Assembly (NCBI GenBank): GCA_029168955.1
Contig: JAPDOI010000707.1
Coordinates: 1 to 64,000 of the forward strand
Direction of reading: 5' to 3'
Source of the DNA: Aplectana chamaeleonis
Lineage: Eukaryota; Nematoda; Chromadorea; Rhabditida; Cosmocercidae
Length of the DNA stretch: 64,000 nt
Of this stretch, positions 43,370-55,029 are shown piece after piece (the stretch's first letter is position 1; each line of letters begins with the position of its first letter). The position numbers were made by a program, and so were the translations under genes. The notes below the pieces were generated by a model that saw only the letters and a program-made list of their open reading frames with translations, did no database searches and was not told the origin of the DNA.

Positions 43370-43885
43370 CACGAGTGCCTGCGTTTTCGAAATTCTCGGT
43401 GGTCGACATCCACATCTTCGAGTTTCTCGACGGTTGAGATCCACATCTTCGAGATTCTCTGCGGTCGATATCCCTATTTCCGAAATCCTCAGCTGTCGAC
43501 TTCCACAGCAGATTCAGTAGGCGAAAATTGTTGTGGGCCACGGTTCACTGAATAGTCTTGAAAAACAGCCTGTGCTCCACCTAAATAGTCAGGCCCTCGT
43601 GGGGTCAACCCCAGTGCAAAAACACTTTTTTGTGGACCGCGGATGAAAAACACTTATTTAGGTGGAGCGCAGGCCATTTTTCATGACTATTTACTGAACC
43701 GCCGCTCAAAACGATTTTTTCGTCCAATAAATCTGCTGTGGATGTCGAACGCCGAGAATCTCGAAGATGCGGATGTCGACCGCCGAGGATATCGAAAATG
43801 TGGATACCGACAGCCGAGGATTTCGAAGATGCGGATGTCGACCACCGAGGATTTCGAAAATATGGATACCGACCAGGATACGGCA
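43370..43885. repeat. Large foldback with 31-bp tandem units in both arms
   Basis: The right arm has about four units of the type GATGCGGATGTCGACCGCCG then AGGATTTCGAA. The left arm holds their reverse complements. Period 31 bp, so open frames shift every unit. Pairing continues through CTGCTGTGGA / TCCACAGCAG and CACCTAAATA / TATTTAGGTGG to the centre near 43620. A shorter related word, ACATCCACGAGTGCCTG, recurs at 46308. Confidence 0.75.
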
Positions 43886-44535
43886 CGAGGGGGGGACAAG
43901 GCCAATTTTACTCAGACTCCCTCTTTCAGGAGCAAATTTCTGGCGACGCTCAGACCCCCCAGAAGAATAATTTATGATTTTATTATATATATCGCAACCT
44001 ATCTGGATGCGCGTCCAAACCAATGAGTCCTATATTCAACATTAGGAGAATCATAATATAATTGAAACCATTACAATGTTTAGGTTCCAACAACATTTCA
44101 TGAAATTTGGACGGTATAACCGAATCCTTCAAAAAAAAAGATTCGGAACAGTGTATACCCCAATCAGAATGGTTCCCCTGGTGTCCCGGTCCCGGCTGAG
44201 CTCAGAACCCCCCCCCTCCAACCATGCGCAGCTCAGACCCCCTCCTGTGGATATCTACACCCCGCGCTGTACCCTGATACCGACCGCCGAGTATTTCGGA
44301 GATGTGGGTGGCGACTAGTCCGCAATCTTCTGTCACCTTGCGTATGTGGCGCAAAATTGCAGACGTCACAGTTCACTCGCATAAAATACGGCATGTGAAA
44401 GGGAAAAAACGTGTATTTATCATACATTAAGGATTATAGAGATGAGAAAGTTCAATAAGGCTACCGAGAAATCACATTTCATGCAGAGCTTCCTGCCATT
44501 ACTAACGTAAGTTGAAGTTTTATGTTCTCAGGCAA

Positions 44536-45104
44536 TCGCGGGGGTCGGTGGCAGGTTAAAACGCCCTTTCCGAATGAAATTGATCCGATGCGGCTGATCG
44601 GCGGAGGTTTCGGCATGACTCATAACTGCCGAAGTTTTCGTGGTGATGTCTCATATGTGGCGGAGCTTTCGGGGCGACGTGTTGCAGTGTCTGCACTGTT
44701 TTTCTCTGGTACTCTCTCGTGTAGAGCGCGGAATCGGTAGCCCACAACTATGCGCTACACTGGAATGTGACGTGTTTGTGCGTATCACGGTTGACAGCTC
44801 GGGATATCGACGCTTTGGCGAGCGTAGATGGCAGGTTGACAGGTCAATTGTGCTGCCTCTCAATCTGCCACCGACGCCCGCGACTGCAGGAGTGGTAGAG
44901 GGTGGTCGGTGGGAGGTGATAAGGCAGAGCTTTCAGTGTGAACGGGTCAAGGATGACGTGGCATTGTAGGGTCGGTGGGAGGTTGACACGCGGAGTTTTC
45001 GGCATGAATGGGGGAGTTTTCGGGCCTTGCCCGCCCCTTTTTTCGTTTCGAGCGGGAGCACGCTACCTGTTCAACTCCTCTCAACCGGCCACCGACCCCC
45101 GCGA
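44536..45104. repeat. TIR repeat with GTCGGTGGCAGGTT ends
   Basis: TCGCGGGGGTCGGTGGCAGG at the left and CCACCGACCCCCGCGA at the right are inverted. Internal copies of the end word at 44830-44890 and 44975 suggest two units back to back. Short words GGAGTTTTCGGCATGA recur inside. Confidence 0.55.
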
Positions 45105-45438
45105 GTGTGTGAGTTGCTGTACAAGCAAATTGCATCCCGTCGTCTTTTGAAGCCATGTTTTTGTTGGAAAACTATGCAAGACTAATTTATTTAGAAGATT
45201 AATGCACCGAAGTCACAAAAAATCAGGAGGAATCAGCGAAAACCGAGAAAAAAATGTTTTTTAATGCTTGCGGCGTTGTCCGCAATTGTCCGTATTTTTT
45301 ACGCAAAACTGCGGCCGCCCGAGCGACTTGAAATCAGTGGACGAAGCGATCTGAAATCGCTTCGTCCAGCGATTTGAAATCGCGGCAGTTTTATTGGTCT
45401 ACTTCAAGTCGAAGCGACCAGCTATGAATGAGCCTTCA

Positions 45439-45885
45439 GGCCCCGGTCATAGTTAGATGAGCCGACGTATCCAGCCCGGTCGATACACACAGAAATAATT
45501 GGAAATGGGATGCAAAATCACCCGGTGTATACCGCTGACACTCCCACCCAACACCCGTCGATATCCATGCAATACGATGGCGGGGGATGAGAAAAACGAT
45601 GGGTGGGGGAGCAGATAAAACATTACGTATCACTGGAAAGCTATCGATACTGCTACCTCCGTTTCTTTACTTTACTCTCCTTCACTATTTCTCTTAACAG
45701 GTGCAATCCTGTTGGCCACGTAATCTTCGTCATCACTTCCGGTGGGCTCTAGTCGGATACAGCGGGTGATTTTCTCAACCTCACCCCATCATATCAATCA
45801 TACGTATCGACCGGGTGGGTGTTGGGGGGGGGGGGGGGGTGTCGGTGGGTTACAGCTGCAAATAGCACCAACTCTGACCGGGGCC
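45439..45885. mobile_element. TIR element related to that at 8239-8779
   Basis: GGCCCCGGTCATAGTT and AACTCTGACCGGGGCC are inverted; flanks TCA/TTA. Inner words CCCGGTCGATACACAC and CGTATCGACCGGGTGGG are also inverted. Contains a 16-base G run at 45824-45839. Confidence 0.6.
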
Positions 45886-46084
45886 TTAGTCGGCTCTTTA
45901 GAGCCGGACCTGGAAGGTGGCCTAGAGTCACTTACCAGAAGATCGGGGGGGGGGGGGTGGTTCCCAACTGTGGGTCCATCTCGTCAGAGCCCACAATGGG
46001 GTGCACCCCACCGTGGAGCGTGGCGGTTGGATCACCTCTTTTGGGGGAACCTTCAAAACGGATCGACCGCGAGCAGAACGCCCA

Positions 46085-46214
46085 TCGACCGCAAGTGTCG
46101 TCGGGCGTCACAACCACATAACCCGCGGTCGCCATCTGATCAGGTCGACCGCCAGCGAATAGCGCGTCGAGCGCTGGCCGTGCGGTTGTGACGCCCGACG
46201 AAAATTGCGGTCGA
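46085..46214. repeat. Inverted-repeat MITE, second copy
   Basis: TCGACCGCAAGTGTCGTCGG and its reverse complement form the ends; the pairing extends through GCGTCACAACC. Related to 41864-41994. Confidence 0.65.
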
Positions 46215-46339
46215 CCGGCATGAGGCTCGAGGTCCCCCCGAGTGCCTGAGTAGGTGTTTTTCTTCCGCGCTCCGCAAAAAGCAGTGATTTTGCACTAGGG
46301 TCGGCATCCACGAGTGCCTGAAAATACTTTACCATTGCA

Positions 46340-48100
46340 GTCAATTTGAAGATGTGAAAAATGAACACATTCTCAAAAATAGGATTGGTTTGCAAATATT
46401 TCGATATAAAGATGACCATCAATGAAATGTTCTATCATGGTACCTTAGAAAACTTTTTTTTTGGAAATTTTAGCCACAGGGAATTATACCAACCTGTATC
46501 CGACCGGATATACGACTCGGATATTCGAATTCCGACTCACGGAAAAAAGGTCAAAATCCGAGTGATCCAAAATCCGAATCACCGAAAACGTAATTTTCGG
46601 ATTGATCCGAGATCCAACTATCCATTTAGCCTCCCTATCCGAATGACTTGGTTTATCCGATGTTGTTATTTCGAATCCATCCGTTTGAGTCGGATATCCA
46701 AGACCTTTGATTTTTGAGTTATCCCAAAACAGAGTATCCGATCTTTTTTGATTCGGATCCAATGTATAATAGAAATGAAGAAACAACCGTTCCGCTCCCA
46801 AGGTAGCGAGATAATAGCTACTATACATTGGATCCGACTCACTCATTTTGGGATATCCATCCGAACGAACTAAAATTTTCGTGACTCAAAATCCGAATCA
46901 CCGAAAAAACGCCAAAATCCGGATGATCCAAAACCCGATTCACCGAAAAAACGTCAAAATCCGAGTGATCCAAAATCCGAATCACCGAAAAAACGTAATT
47001 TTCGGATTGATCCGAGATCCAACTATCCATTTAGCCTCCCTATCCGAATGACTCGGTTTATCCGATGTTGTTATTTCGAATCCATCCGTTTGAGTCGGAT
47101 ATCCAAGACCTTTGATTTTTGAGTTATCCCAAAACAGAGTATCCGATCTTTTTTGATTCGGATCCAATGTATAGTAGAAATGAAGAAACAACCGTTCCGC
47201 TCCCAAGGTAGCGAGATAATAGCTACTATACATTGGATCCGACTCACTCATTTTCGGATATCCATCCGAATGAACCGAAATTTTCACGATTCAAAATCCG
47301 AATCACCGAAAATCGCCAAAATCCGAGTGATCCAAAATCCGATTAACCGAAAAAACGTCAAAATCCGAGTGATCCAAAATCCGATTCACCGAAAAAAAAA
47401 AGCCAAAAACCATTTGATTCAAAATCTGAATCACCGAACTATGACAGGAGTCGGAAAACGATTCGGATACCAAATATCCGAAAAATGTCATGATTCGGAT
47501 CGGATAATGAATCGGATATTGGTAGATTCGGCATGTCCTGTTACTCAAAAAAGTTTATCCGATGTCACGACTCGACATTTCATTCTACTGTAGCCATGCA
47601 GGTGTGTAATTAAACTGCAGACTCCCAATTGGCGCACAATGTGAAATTTTCGCAGCATTCTCTGCGCATGGGGAGAAGACATTGCTCACTCGTGCGTGCT
47701 GCGTCGCGGTCGGTGAGTGTCGCGCGCGGCGAAATGGGCGCCGACGTAAAAGTCCTGCAAGTCAAGTAAACTGACACGTCTTGGATTATTTATTACTTTC
47801 CTGCGTTCATTTCATGACACTAATAATAACCGTTTCCTCGTAGAAGTTCTCCACACGATAGCGAGTTTCCACGATCGTCTCGCGCGCGATACTCGCCGGA
47901 CCGTGACGCGTACGCATGCGGTTGAGCAATGTCATGGAGCCCTCTGCACAACTTTAGCGCAGATTTTGCACATAACTGGCATTGATCCTCTTTGTTTGAT
48001 TTATTTGTGCGAGCGTGGCGCGTTGAAGGTTCGATTAACTCCCAAAAACCATGTGTGTTGATCGAGCGGGCAACCCTCTTCGAAGAGGGTTAGGCCTCTT
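46340..48100. repeat. ATCCGA-rich dispersed repeat, copy 2, with tandem duplication
   Basis: A block of about 270 bp (46595-46866) is repeated nearly identically at 46999-47270, an offset of 404 bp. It includes GATTGATCCGAGATCCAACT and ACAGAGTATCCGATC. The downstream part carries the same composite as 41160-41840. Open frames of 100-150 codons here follow the repeats and look incidental. Confidence 0.7.
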
Positions 48101-48188
48101 TCAGAGTTCCATCGTTGTGCGACGCCACCGAATGGAAACCTAGCGTATCGATCTGGCCGGGTCGCGCGATCAGGTCGCAGGCCTTTTA

Positions 48189-48818
48189 GGGGTCGTTTAT
48201 ACTTCCGCCGCGGAGCGGCGCGGCAATCAGTGGGGCGGCGCGGCGCGCCGCGCCGCTTGAAAAATAGCGCCACCAGGATATATAATCGGGCTGCGTCGAA
48301 TTTACGCGGCGACGTCGCAGAATGACGTTAAACCCAGCCTGGAGTAGCTCTGACATAACACAAGGCCAATTGTAATGAGTGATTTCTTGTGCAAAAGAAA
48401 CATCTACAATTTTTCGTACCATAACACAGCACCCGAAGGCGAATAGTCTTGAAAAACGATTGCTCTTTAGAAAAAGTATTTCAAAAAGCTTGAAAAATGG
48501 ACTTTTCACAACCCAGCCTACTCTAAATAACGCCCAGGACCTTGGAAGGAATTTTAGAGATGAATCAGAAGAACAAAATTGAGAATATGTATGAAATAAC
48601 AGCAAAAGAAGCATACTATGTCAATGCAGATCGCACGCGGCCGCAGCGCCGCCTGCATTCCTCGGGCGGCGCGGAAGCACCCAGGCGGCGGCCGCGTGCG
48701 GCACCGTTGGAAGATTTCGAGCAGAAAAACTCTACACGCCTCGCAGCGCCGCCAGGCGGCGCCGCTTGATCGATATGGCTGTATTGCATCTCGCCGCGGC
48801 GGAAGTATAAACGACCCC
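48189..48818. mobile_element. 630-bp TIR element with TTA duplication
   Basis: GGGGTCGTTTATACTTCCGC and GCGGAAGTATAAACGACCCC ends, TTA on both sides. Long relative of the 135-bp MITEs and immediately followed by one. Confidence 0.75.
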
Positions 48819-48821
48819 TTA

Positions 48822-48956
48822 GCCGTCGTTTATACTTCCGCCGCCGAGCGACGCGGCGAAGTGCAATCTTATAGTATCGATCGTGCCGCGCCGCTCATCA
48901 ATATTACAGCAATGCACTATGCCGCGCCGCTCAGCGGCGGGAGTATAAACGACCCC
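48822..48956. mobile_element. 135-bp MITE adjacent to its long relative
   Basis: CGTCGTTTATACTTCCGCCG and CGGGAGTATAAACGACCCC ends. It shares the TTA at 48819-48821 with the 630-bp element and has TTA again at 48957-48959. Confidence 0.75.
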
Positions 48957-48959
48957 TTA

Positions 48960-49671
48960 GACAAAATCGCGGGGAAAGTCGCCCAATTGCGCGATTGGGC
49001 GACTGGCGCCGCCAGATCGCGTTTAGTTATGTTCTTTCAGGTAGCTTACCCTCATTCTCGACTGCCGAGTTAGTGATTCGCATCGCGGAAAATCTTCTTT
49101 CTTGGGATTTTTTTTTTCAAATTCATTCTTTGTTTCACAATAAGAAATTTTAAGGAATTTATTCGTTTTATTCATCTATATTATTCCTCGCCGGCATTAT
49201 TAAGGTCAGTGCTTCTATTGAAAAACTTTCCAATAATTATTTAAAATGGTTAAGCGTCCATGGGTGGTGTGGAACTCGCTTTGAAGGTGGATTTTTGTGC
49301 TGTGTTCTTTTTTTAATTTCTAATCCTTTTGGTTTGTGAACTGCCGAACCAATTAAAAATCTCAGAATGCAAAACAATGAAGCTTTCGAAAAAAAAGAGG
49401 GAAAAAAACAAAAAAATCCTTATCGAAGACATTCAGCACCACCCACGGCCAGCAAACTGTAACAAATAATTGCTCACAGTATTTTTTCATACATAGATGA
49501 ATATAGCAAACGAACACAGCTGCGGTTAGCGGTGTCTATTAGCTGTCCTAATCTTCGCTGATTAGGCGCCGATTAGAATGTGTTCGCCATGCACACGAGC
49601 AATCGAACTCTGAAAGGGGCCTTAGACCAGAACTCGCGGGTATTTACGAATTCGATGCTGAGGATTAGTAC
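48960..49671. other. No supported gene
   Basis: AT-rich unassigned sequence. Near 49590-49670 it contains GAACTCTGAAAGGGGCCTTAGA and a block shared with 41785-41835. Confidence 0.4.
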
Positions 49672-50112
49672 CAGGGATGTGCGGAATAAAAATTGAAAAA
49701 TTTTGGAAATCGGTTTTCGGGTTTCGGAACAAAAAAATTCTCGGTTTTCGGGAATCGGGTGCGAAACGTCCAAAAAAGAGCGGGAGTGTGGTTTTTGGAA
49801 CGCGGAACTCTTCAAAAAATCTCCTTAAACTTTCCTAAATTCTCAGAAACCAATTTGGTTGCAGAAAACCATTTTTAGCTAGATCCTCTCTTAATAAATC
49901 AACAAATATGCAACTCTGTGAGCACATACAGCGTCTGGATACATATAGAATTCGATCCCGAAACATGCGCATATATATGTATTACATATTATATTATTCA
50001 CTGCAGAAAGAAAACATCCAAGAGATCTCAGTGGCCGTATTAATGAAACTTCAGAAAGCTTCCCGGGAAGGTTAAACCTTCCCGCTGTCGGACGAGTTTT
50101 CCGCCATCCATT

Positions 50113-50285
50113 TACCCGGCTACCCTGACGGGTAGACGAGAAGGTTCCTGGTTACCCGGCGGGTAGACAGGTAGGTTCCTGGCTACCCGGCGGGTAGACA
50201 GGTAGGTTCCTGGCTACCCGGCGGGTAGACCGGTAGGTTCCTGGCTACCCGGCGGGTAAACAGGTAGGTTCCTGCCTACCCGTCG
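50113..50285. repeat. 31-bp minisatellite, ~5 copies
   Basis: Unit GGTTCCTGGCTACCCGGCGG then GTAGACAGGTA. Each unit contains the small palindrome CTACCCGGCGGGTAG. The flank AAGGTTAAACCTTCCCG is also palindromic. Confidence 0.85.
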
Positions 50286-50289
50286 ATTG

Positions 50290-51165
50290 AAGACGGGTAA
50301 TATCTTCCCGTCAATGAGCTTTCGCAGTTTCCGTCTTCCATTCATTGAGTTTCGTGTTGCTTTTATTTCTCTATTCGACCTCATATTTGTACATGACTTA
50401 CATTTTGGAAGGCACTTCCTGTAGCTCTCGCAATGTGTCAACTCGTGCTGAATTCTGTCTCCGTAGCTTTCGTTAAACCTTTAAGCCGATCGCTTCTCTT
50501 CCTTATTTGTTTTATGCTTGATGGCCAGACTCTCTTGATTTGAAATTCAATTTTTTCTTGAGAGTCGGATGCATTAAACATGTCACATATGAAGAGAATT
50601 CTTAGCAAAATTCACTTTATTCTATTTATCGCTAGAATTCCCTCAAAATAGACAGAGTATCGAAATCAATGACCTACCGACAGGAATTTTTAAAATATAA
50701 GACCAACCAACAAGTTTAGTTTTCACTTTAATAAATTAATTAACTCGAATTCCAATTTTCGTATTTTACAATATTTCGATTTCTTGCGATTGGATAAACC
50801 AGCAAATTCAATGTTTGCAATCCTGAACGGATTAATCCCATTTTTGCAATCCTTAATCCACTTAATTAGATTATCTTACTTTCTTTTCCGAGAAACATCA
50901 ACTTCATTCTTCAAACCAATAAGTTAGATTCTGATGAGAAACGAAGAATTGAGCCGGTTTTTGCATTCTCTAAACGGACGGATAAATTTGTTTTTTGCGA
51001 GTAGATTCGATTTCCCTGACTTTGGACCAGAACTATGGAAACCATTTTGGCGTTGTACGAGTTAAGCTAAGTTAAGTACATAACAAAAATGTCCATGTTA
51101 CGAGTGATAAATATCCGGGCATGCGGAAAAAGAATGAGCGCGTGAAAAAATCGGTGAAATATCTC
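50290..51165. other. No supported gene, AT-rich
   Basis: No exon signature, TIR or repeat recognised in this AT-rich stretch. Confidence 0.4.
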
Positions 51166-51172
51166 TTCGAAC

Positions 51173-51238
51173 TACGGTAAGACAGATGCTGCGTCGCGTA
51201 CGTGATTTCCGAGCGAGGCAACATCTGTCTTACCGTAA
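51173..51238. ncRNA. 66-nt hairpin, pre-miRNA-like or minimal MITE
   Basis: TACGGTAAGACAGATGCTGC pairs with GCAACATCTGTCTTACCGTA with one or two mismatches around a ~26-nt loop. Size and shape fit a miRNA precursor, but an isolated TIR relic is equally possible. Confidence 0.3.
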
Positions 51239-51491
51239 TCCAAAACTTCAGGGACCTCTGAGAAAATTGCCGCTCCAGTGCCGGAAAAGTACCGCGACCT
51301 CGACTATGCCGCGATACTACCGCTGCGGCTCCATGATAGGACGATTCTGTTGCCGTGTCTTGAGCCTCGACATCAGCGCGTCAGTACTGCATTGGCTGCG
51401 CGTTAGCACCGCACCGGCCCCGCGAGGACGCAGCAGCGAATAAGCGTGGAGTACGATGCACTGTCCTGTGTGGTAAAACGAAATTGTCGCC

Positions 51492-51513
51492 AGTTCAATT
51501 ACCCAAGTTTGAT
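51492..51513 (+). ncRNA. SL1-like spliced-leader sequence (possible SL RNA pseudogene)
   Basis: Matches the 22-nt nematode SL1 exon at 19 positions, with 16 consecutive identical bases (AATTACCCAAGTTTGA), and is followed by GT as in an SL RNA donor. Downstream, ACATT and ATTTGGCG resemble pieces of the SL1 RNA, but the spacing is shorter and a canonical Sm site is not clear. Probably a degenerate or truncated SL RNA copy. Confidence 0.5.
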
Positions 51514-51549
51514 GTACATTCTATATTTGGCGGAAGCCTCTGTGATAAG

Positions 51550-51895
51550 GGGGCCCCGTCTAAGTCGGTCGATAAGCTGTAGCCACCCCGGTCGATACGT
51601 ATGCAATGCATTGCGCACTCAAGGCGAAAAATCCTGATGTGTCCGGAGTGCACCCGCGCGCTGCGTCCTGGCTCCTCCGAGTCCGTCCCGGTCGATACGT
51701 ATGCAATATATTGATCGATATACCCCGATGTGTCCGTCCTGCGCCGTCTGCAGTGCGTTCGAGCGCGCCAGCCTAATCGATACGCATACAGCCGACCACT
51801 AGGGACGGCGGAGGACGGCGTAGAATCATTCGGAGCTGAAGAGGACGGCGCAGTCCGGTTTTCGGCCGACTATGATCAGGCAGAGGACTCCAACA
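51550..51895. repeat. Related GGTCGATACGTATG repeat (decayed TIR element)
   Basis: GGGGCCCCGTCTAAGTCGG at the left and GGCCGACTATGATCAGGC at the right recall the ends at 8239 and 45439. CCCGGTCGATACGTATGCAA occurs twice (51586, 51687). Confidence 0.45.
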
Positions 51896-51899
51896 ACCG

Positions 51900-53460
51900 C
51901 AGCTGCGTATTTTCGTTTTTAGTCCGCCTAGTTTTATTATAATTCTTGCATAACTTCGTATGAGATTCTCTGCCGGAGCGGCGTCGGCACTGCCGCGTAG
52001 CCGCTGCGGCTCCGCGGTGCCGCGATATAGCCGATTCGGTGCCTGTAGGCGCCGAAGCGGCACTATCGCGAAGCCGCAGCAGCAATTTCTCTCAGAGATG
52101 CAGGTGGGAGCGCTTCCTCTTTGAACTCTCCGCTTGTCAACTCGTTTGGTTCAGAGTATATCAACGTAACAGATGATAAACTCCACGCATGAAGAGATAA
52201 AAAAACATTATTGAAAAAGTTAAGAACTTCCCTCAATGAATGGCTCTCTCTATACGACCGAATAAGAATTCTTATTTGATTACTGACCGATAACGGCGCG
52301 CATTAATCTGGAACTTACTCAGACAAAATGTCACTCTACACCCATTTAGAAGGCTGGCATTGTCAGCGGCATAGTGGCCGTAGAGCCCAAAACTCAAAGT
52401 TCTGTCGCCCGCGGCAGTGATACCCGGGCAAGAACAAGAGCCGCCCATAAAACAAGCCACAGAATCTGAAAGGCCCGCGCGATGAGCCCCTCTGAATAAT
52501 ATGGGCTGGTCGTGAAATCCAAGAATATACACACGGCGCACCGCTACACGACCGGCACCTCGGTAGCGAACGCTGTCGGCACACTGGAAGGCACGCAGGG
52601 CTGCCAATGCAGCGAGCACCAGCACGGCTCGCTAGCTGTTGGACGGGGCTGCCAGTGACTGGGCGGGGTGAAGTACCGCAATCTTGGGTAATCGATCCGA
52701 CGACATTGCCGACATCTGAGTCCTTTCTCAAGAGTGCGTCGTACGCTCCCCTTGGAAATGGGCGTCGAGCTTCTTTTTGGCGTGCACGCTGTGCCTGGGA
52801 TATGCACTAATCCGCCCTTCTCGACACGATAGACACTCTCCCGTGTCAGGAAGGGAAGCACGTGCTTATCGCGTATCTTTAGGAAAGTGGCCGAATCGGC
52901 TTGGGCGTCGAGCTTCTTTTTGTTTGAGTTACGCCTCTCGCCAAAAATTCAATTCAGTCGTGAAAACCTGTAGTTTGTACACCACTTGAGTGCAGTCGTA
53001 TAGTGCTACTTAGGAAATACGGTGCCTTGTATCTATATTCCTTTTCAAATTCGTAATACTATTCCGTTGGAGTCTTTCACAACTTCCTATTTCGAACGTA
53101 CATCTACCAAATTTCCTGTTATGAACACCCTGCCTCTATTCGAATCCCTCCTCTAATTGAACCCCCAATTGAAAATTAAAACACCCCCTCTATTAGAGCC
53201 CCTCCCCACTCAGCTGAAAAGACACTGGAGACCCATTCCTACCGGACGTGAATTGCTTCCGAAGAGACTGATCTTGAGAAACACTTGAACAATGACTCTA
53301 TTGATAATGATCTCTTGATGTTCGCCGCGCAATTCATTATTGCCCCATTTTGGCTTGCCTAATAAACTTTGAAAGCCTATATTCACTCTTGTATTTTCTG
53401 TTGAAAATTAGAGCCTCCCCCTCTATTTGAACCCCTTCCTCTAATTGAGCCCTCCTTTTG
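51900..53460. other. Repeat-derived, no supported gene
   Basis: GC-rich stretches with CGGCACTGCCGCG and GGGCGTCGAGCTTCTTTTTG (the latter twice, 52763 and 52904). Around 53150-53450 words like CCCCTCCTCTAATTGAACCC recur. No coherent exon set. Confidence 0.4.
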
Positions 53461-53680
53461 GAGGAGGTTGAAAAATAGTACACCCGGGTGTTTAATTACA
53501 GGAAATGCGGTATGTTCTCATGCGAACCATCGCTCCGAGCGGGACCGGGTCCTCCCAGTTATGACGCCATCGCCCGGACAGCGGCCGAGGGGCCAAATAG
53601 CCCCGCGGTCCCTGTCCGGTGCCAGTTTGCCCCTCGGTCGCTCTCGGGGCCACAGCGGGGCCATCGCCAGAAGTAGAGAG

Positions 53681-53758
53681 ACGCGGGATTGGTTGTTCTT
53701 GGTTGAGTGATAACGTGCGAGCCACGTTATCACTCAAAGAACAACCAATCCTGCGTGT
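53681..53758. repeat. Hairpin with 36-bp arms
   Basis: GATTGGTTGTTCTTGGTTGA then GTGATAACGTG pairs with CACGTTATCAC then TCAAAGAACAACCAATC around a five-base loop. Nearly perfect; lies in a region of inverted GC-rich words (53520-54250). Confidence 0.85.
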
Positions 53759-55029
53759 ATAAAAGGCGGCTCGCCTCGTGTAGACGGGTAGTTGGCCTTT
53801 CGAGGCCACTCTTGAGAGTGACCTCGGATCACTCTCAGGATGACAATTTTTGGCGGCCGAGGGGATCCCTCATGGACCGCGGTGGGGAGGGCTTCCTCAT
53901 TGCGGACCATGCTGGGATGGTATCCTTGTTGGGGTCTGTGGCAGGATTAACCTCCTGACCCACAGGCTGTAACAGGTACCTTATGCTCTTAACAGGCTTA
54001 ATCATCTTCAGAAGAGGCGGAAATAAAGAAACAATAGCAATTAGGAAATTTTTGAAAATCGCCCGAACAGAGACCGCAGTGCCAGTTGGGACCGAAGATC
54101 GCTCCGAGCGATACTGCTGTGGCCCGGAGAGCGGCTGCTGTGGCCCGAGTAGATGGCTAATTTTCGCTCGGAGCAGAGAGGCAGCGCCGCTCGAGTAGCT
54201 CTCCGGTTCCGCTCGGAGCGATGGTTTGCCTGAGGAGGTGAAATCGAGGGCGATGATCGCATCGAGCGTGATATTGTGGCGTAATTTGCAACAAACTCCC
54301 TCCAACCTGACCTTTTCCCGCGATACATTTTCACTCCTGAGAAGATAATAGCCTGACGATTCTAGACTTCGATATTATAACTGTTCTGCTTCGCGTCAAA
54401 AGGGTTATGATTTGGCATTGAATAGTTTGTGAGAATCTCGTAAAAGAAGTGCGAATGATTTGGTATGCGATTAAACTGGGAGCAAACGCCTAAAATTCAG
54501 TAAAGTGATGGAACATTGATTTTGCTGTGAACTTGTTCAATAAACAGCGAAAATTGAAAGTAACATTGAAAAAAACAGATCACACCCGTATTTTATCCAA
54601 TGGAGCTAATATTTACAGCTTAATTTCACAAAGCCAAGACTCAAGTTTTAACTTACTCCCAAAATTCAGAAACACGCATTCCCAACCATTACTGGTCTTC
54701 ATGTCTATATGTTTGCTAGCGGATAAGTAAATAAAATGCATTCGTATGAGGAACATTATTAATTGAATTGAAAATATCATCACACAGTGGGTTTTTACAA
54801 ATGTTGTCGTCTAAAGGAATCGCAGCCACACGAAGATTTGTGGGTGCTCAATAAGACGGGTGTGATTTGATTTTGCAATGCTACACCTAATTGTCGCTGT
54901 TTATTAAACAAATGCACAGACAAATCAATGGTCCATCGTTTCACTGATTTTTTAGCGTTTGCCTCATGACCTTCCGATCGTTATCTTCCGTAACGTACCT
55001 TTCAGATGCATCGTTCGCGCTGAAAACGA

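Noticed and set aside
46484..47593. Several 100-146 codon frames as genes
   Set aside because: They follow the tandem ATCCGA-rich repeat on both strands and the same peptide recurs in the duplicated block.
50113..50285. CRISPR array
   Set aside because: 31-bp units are contiguous with no unique spacers and the context is eukaryotic; it is a minisatellite.
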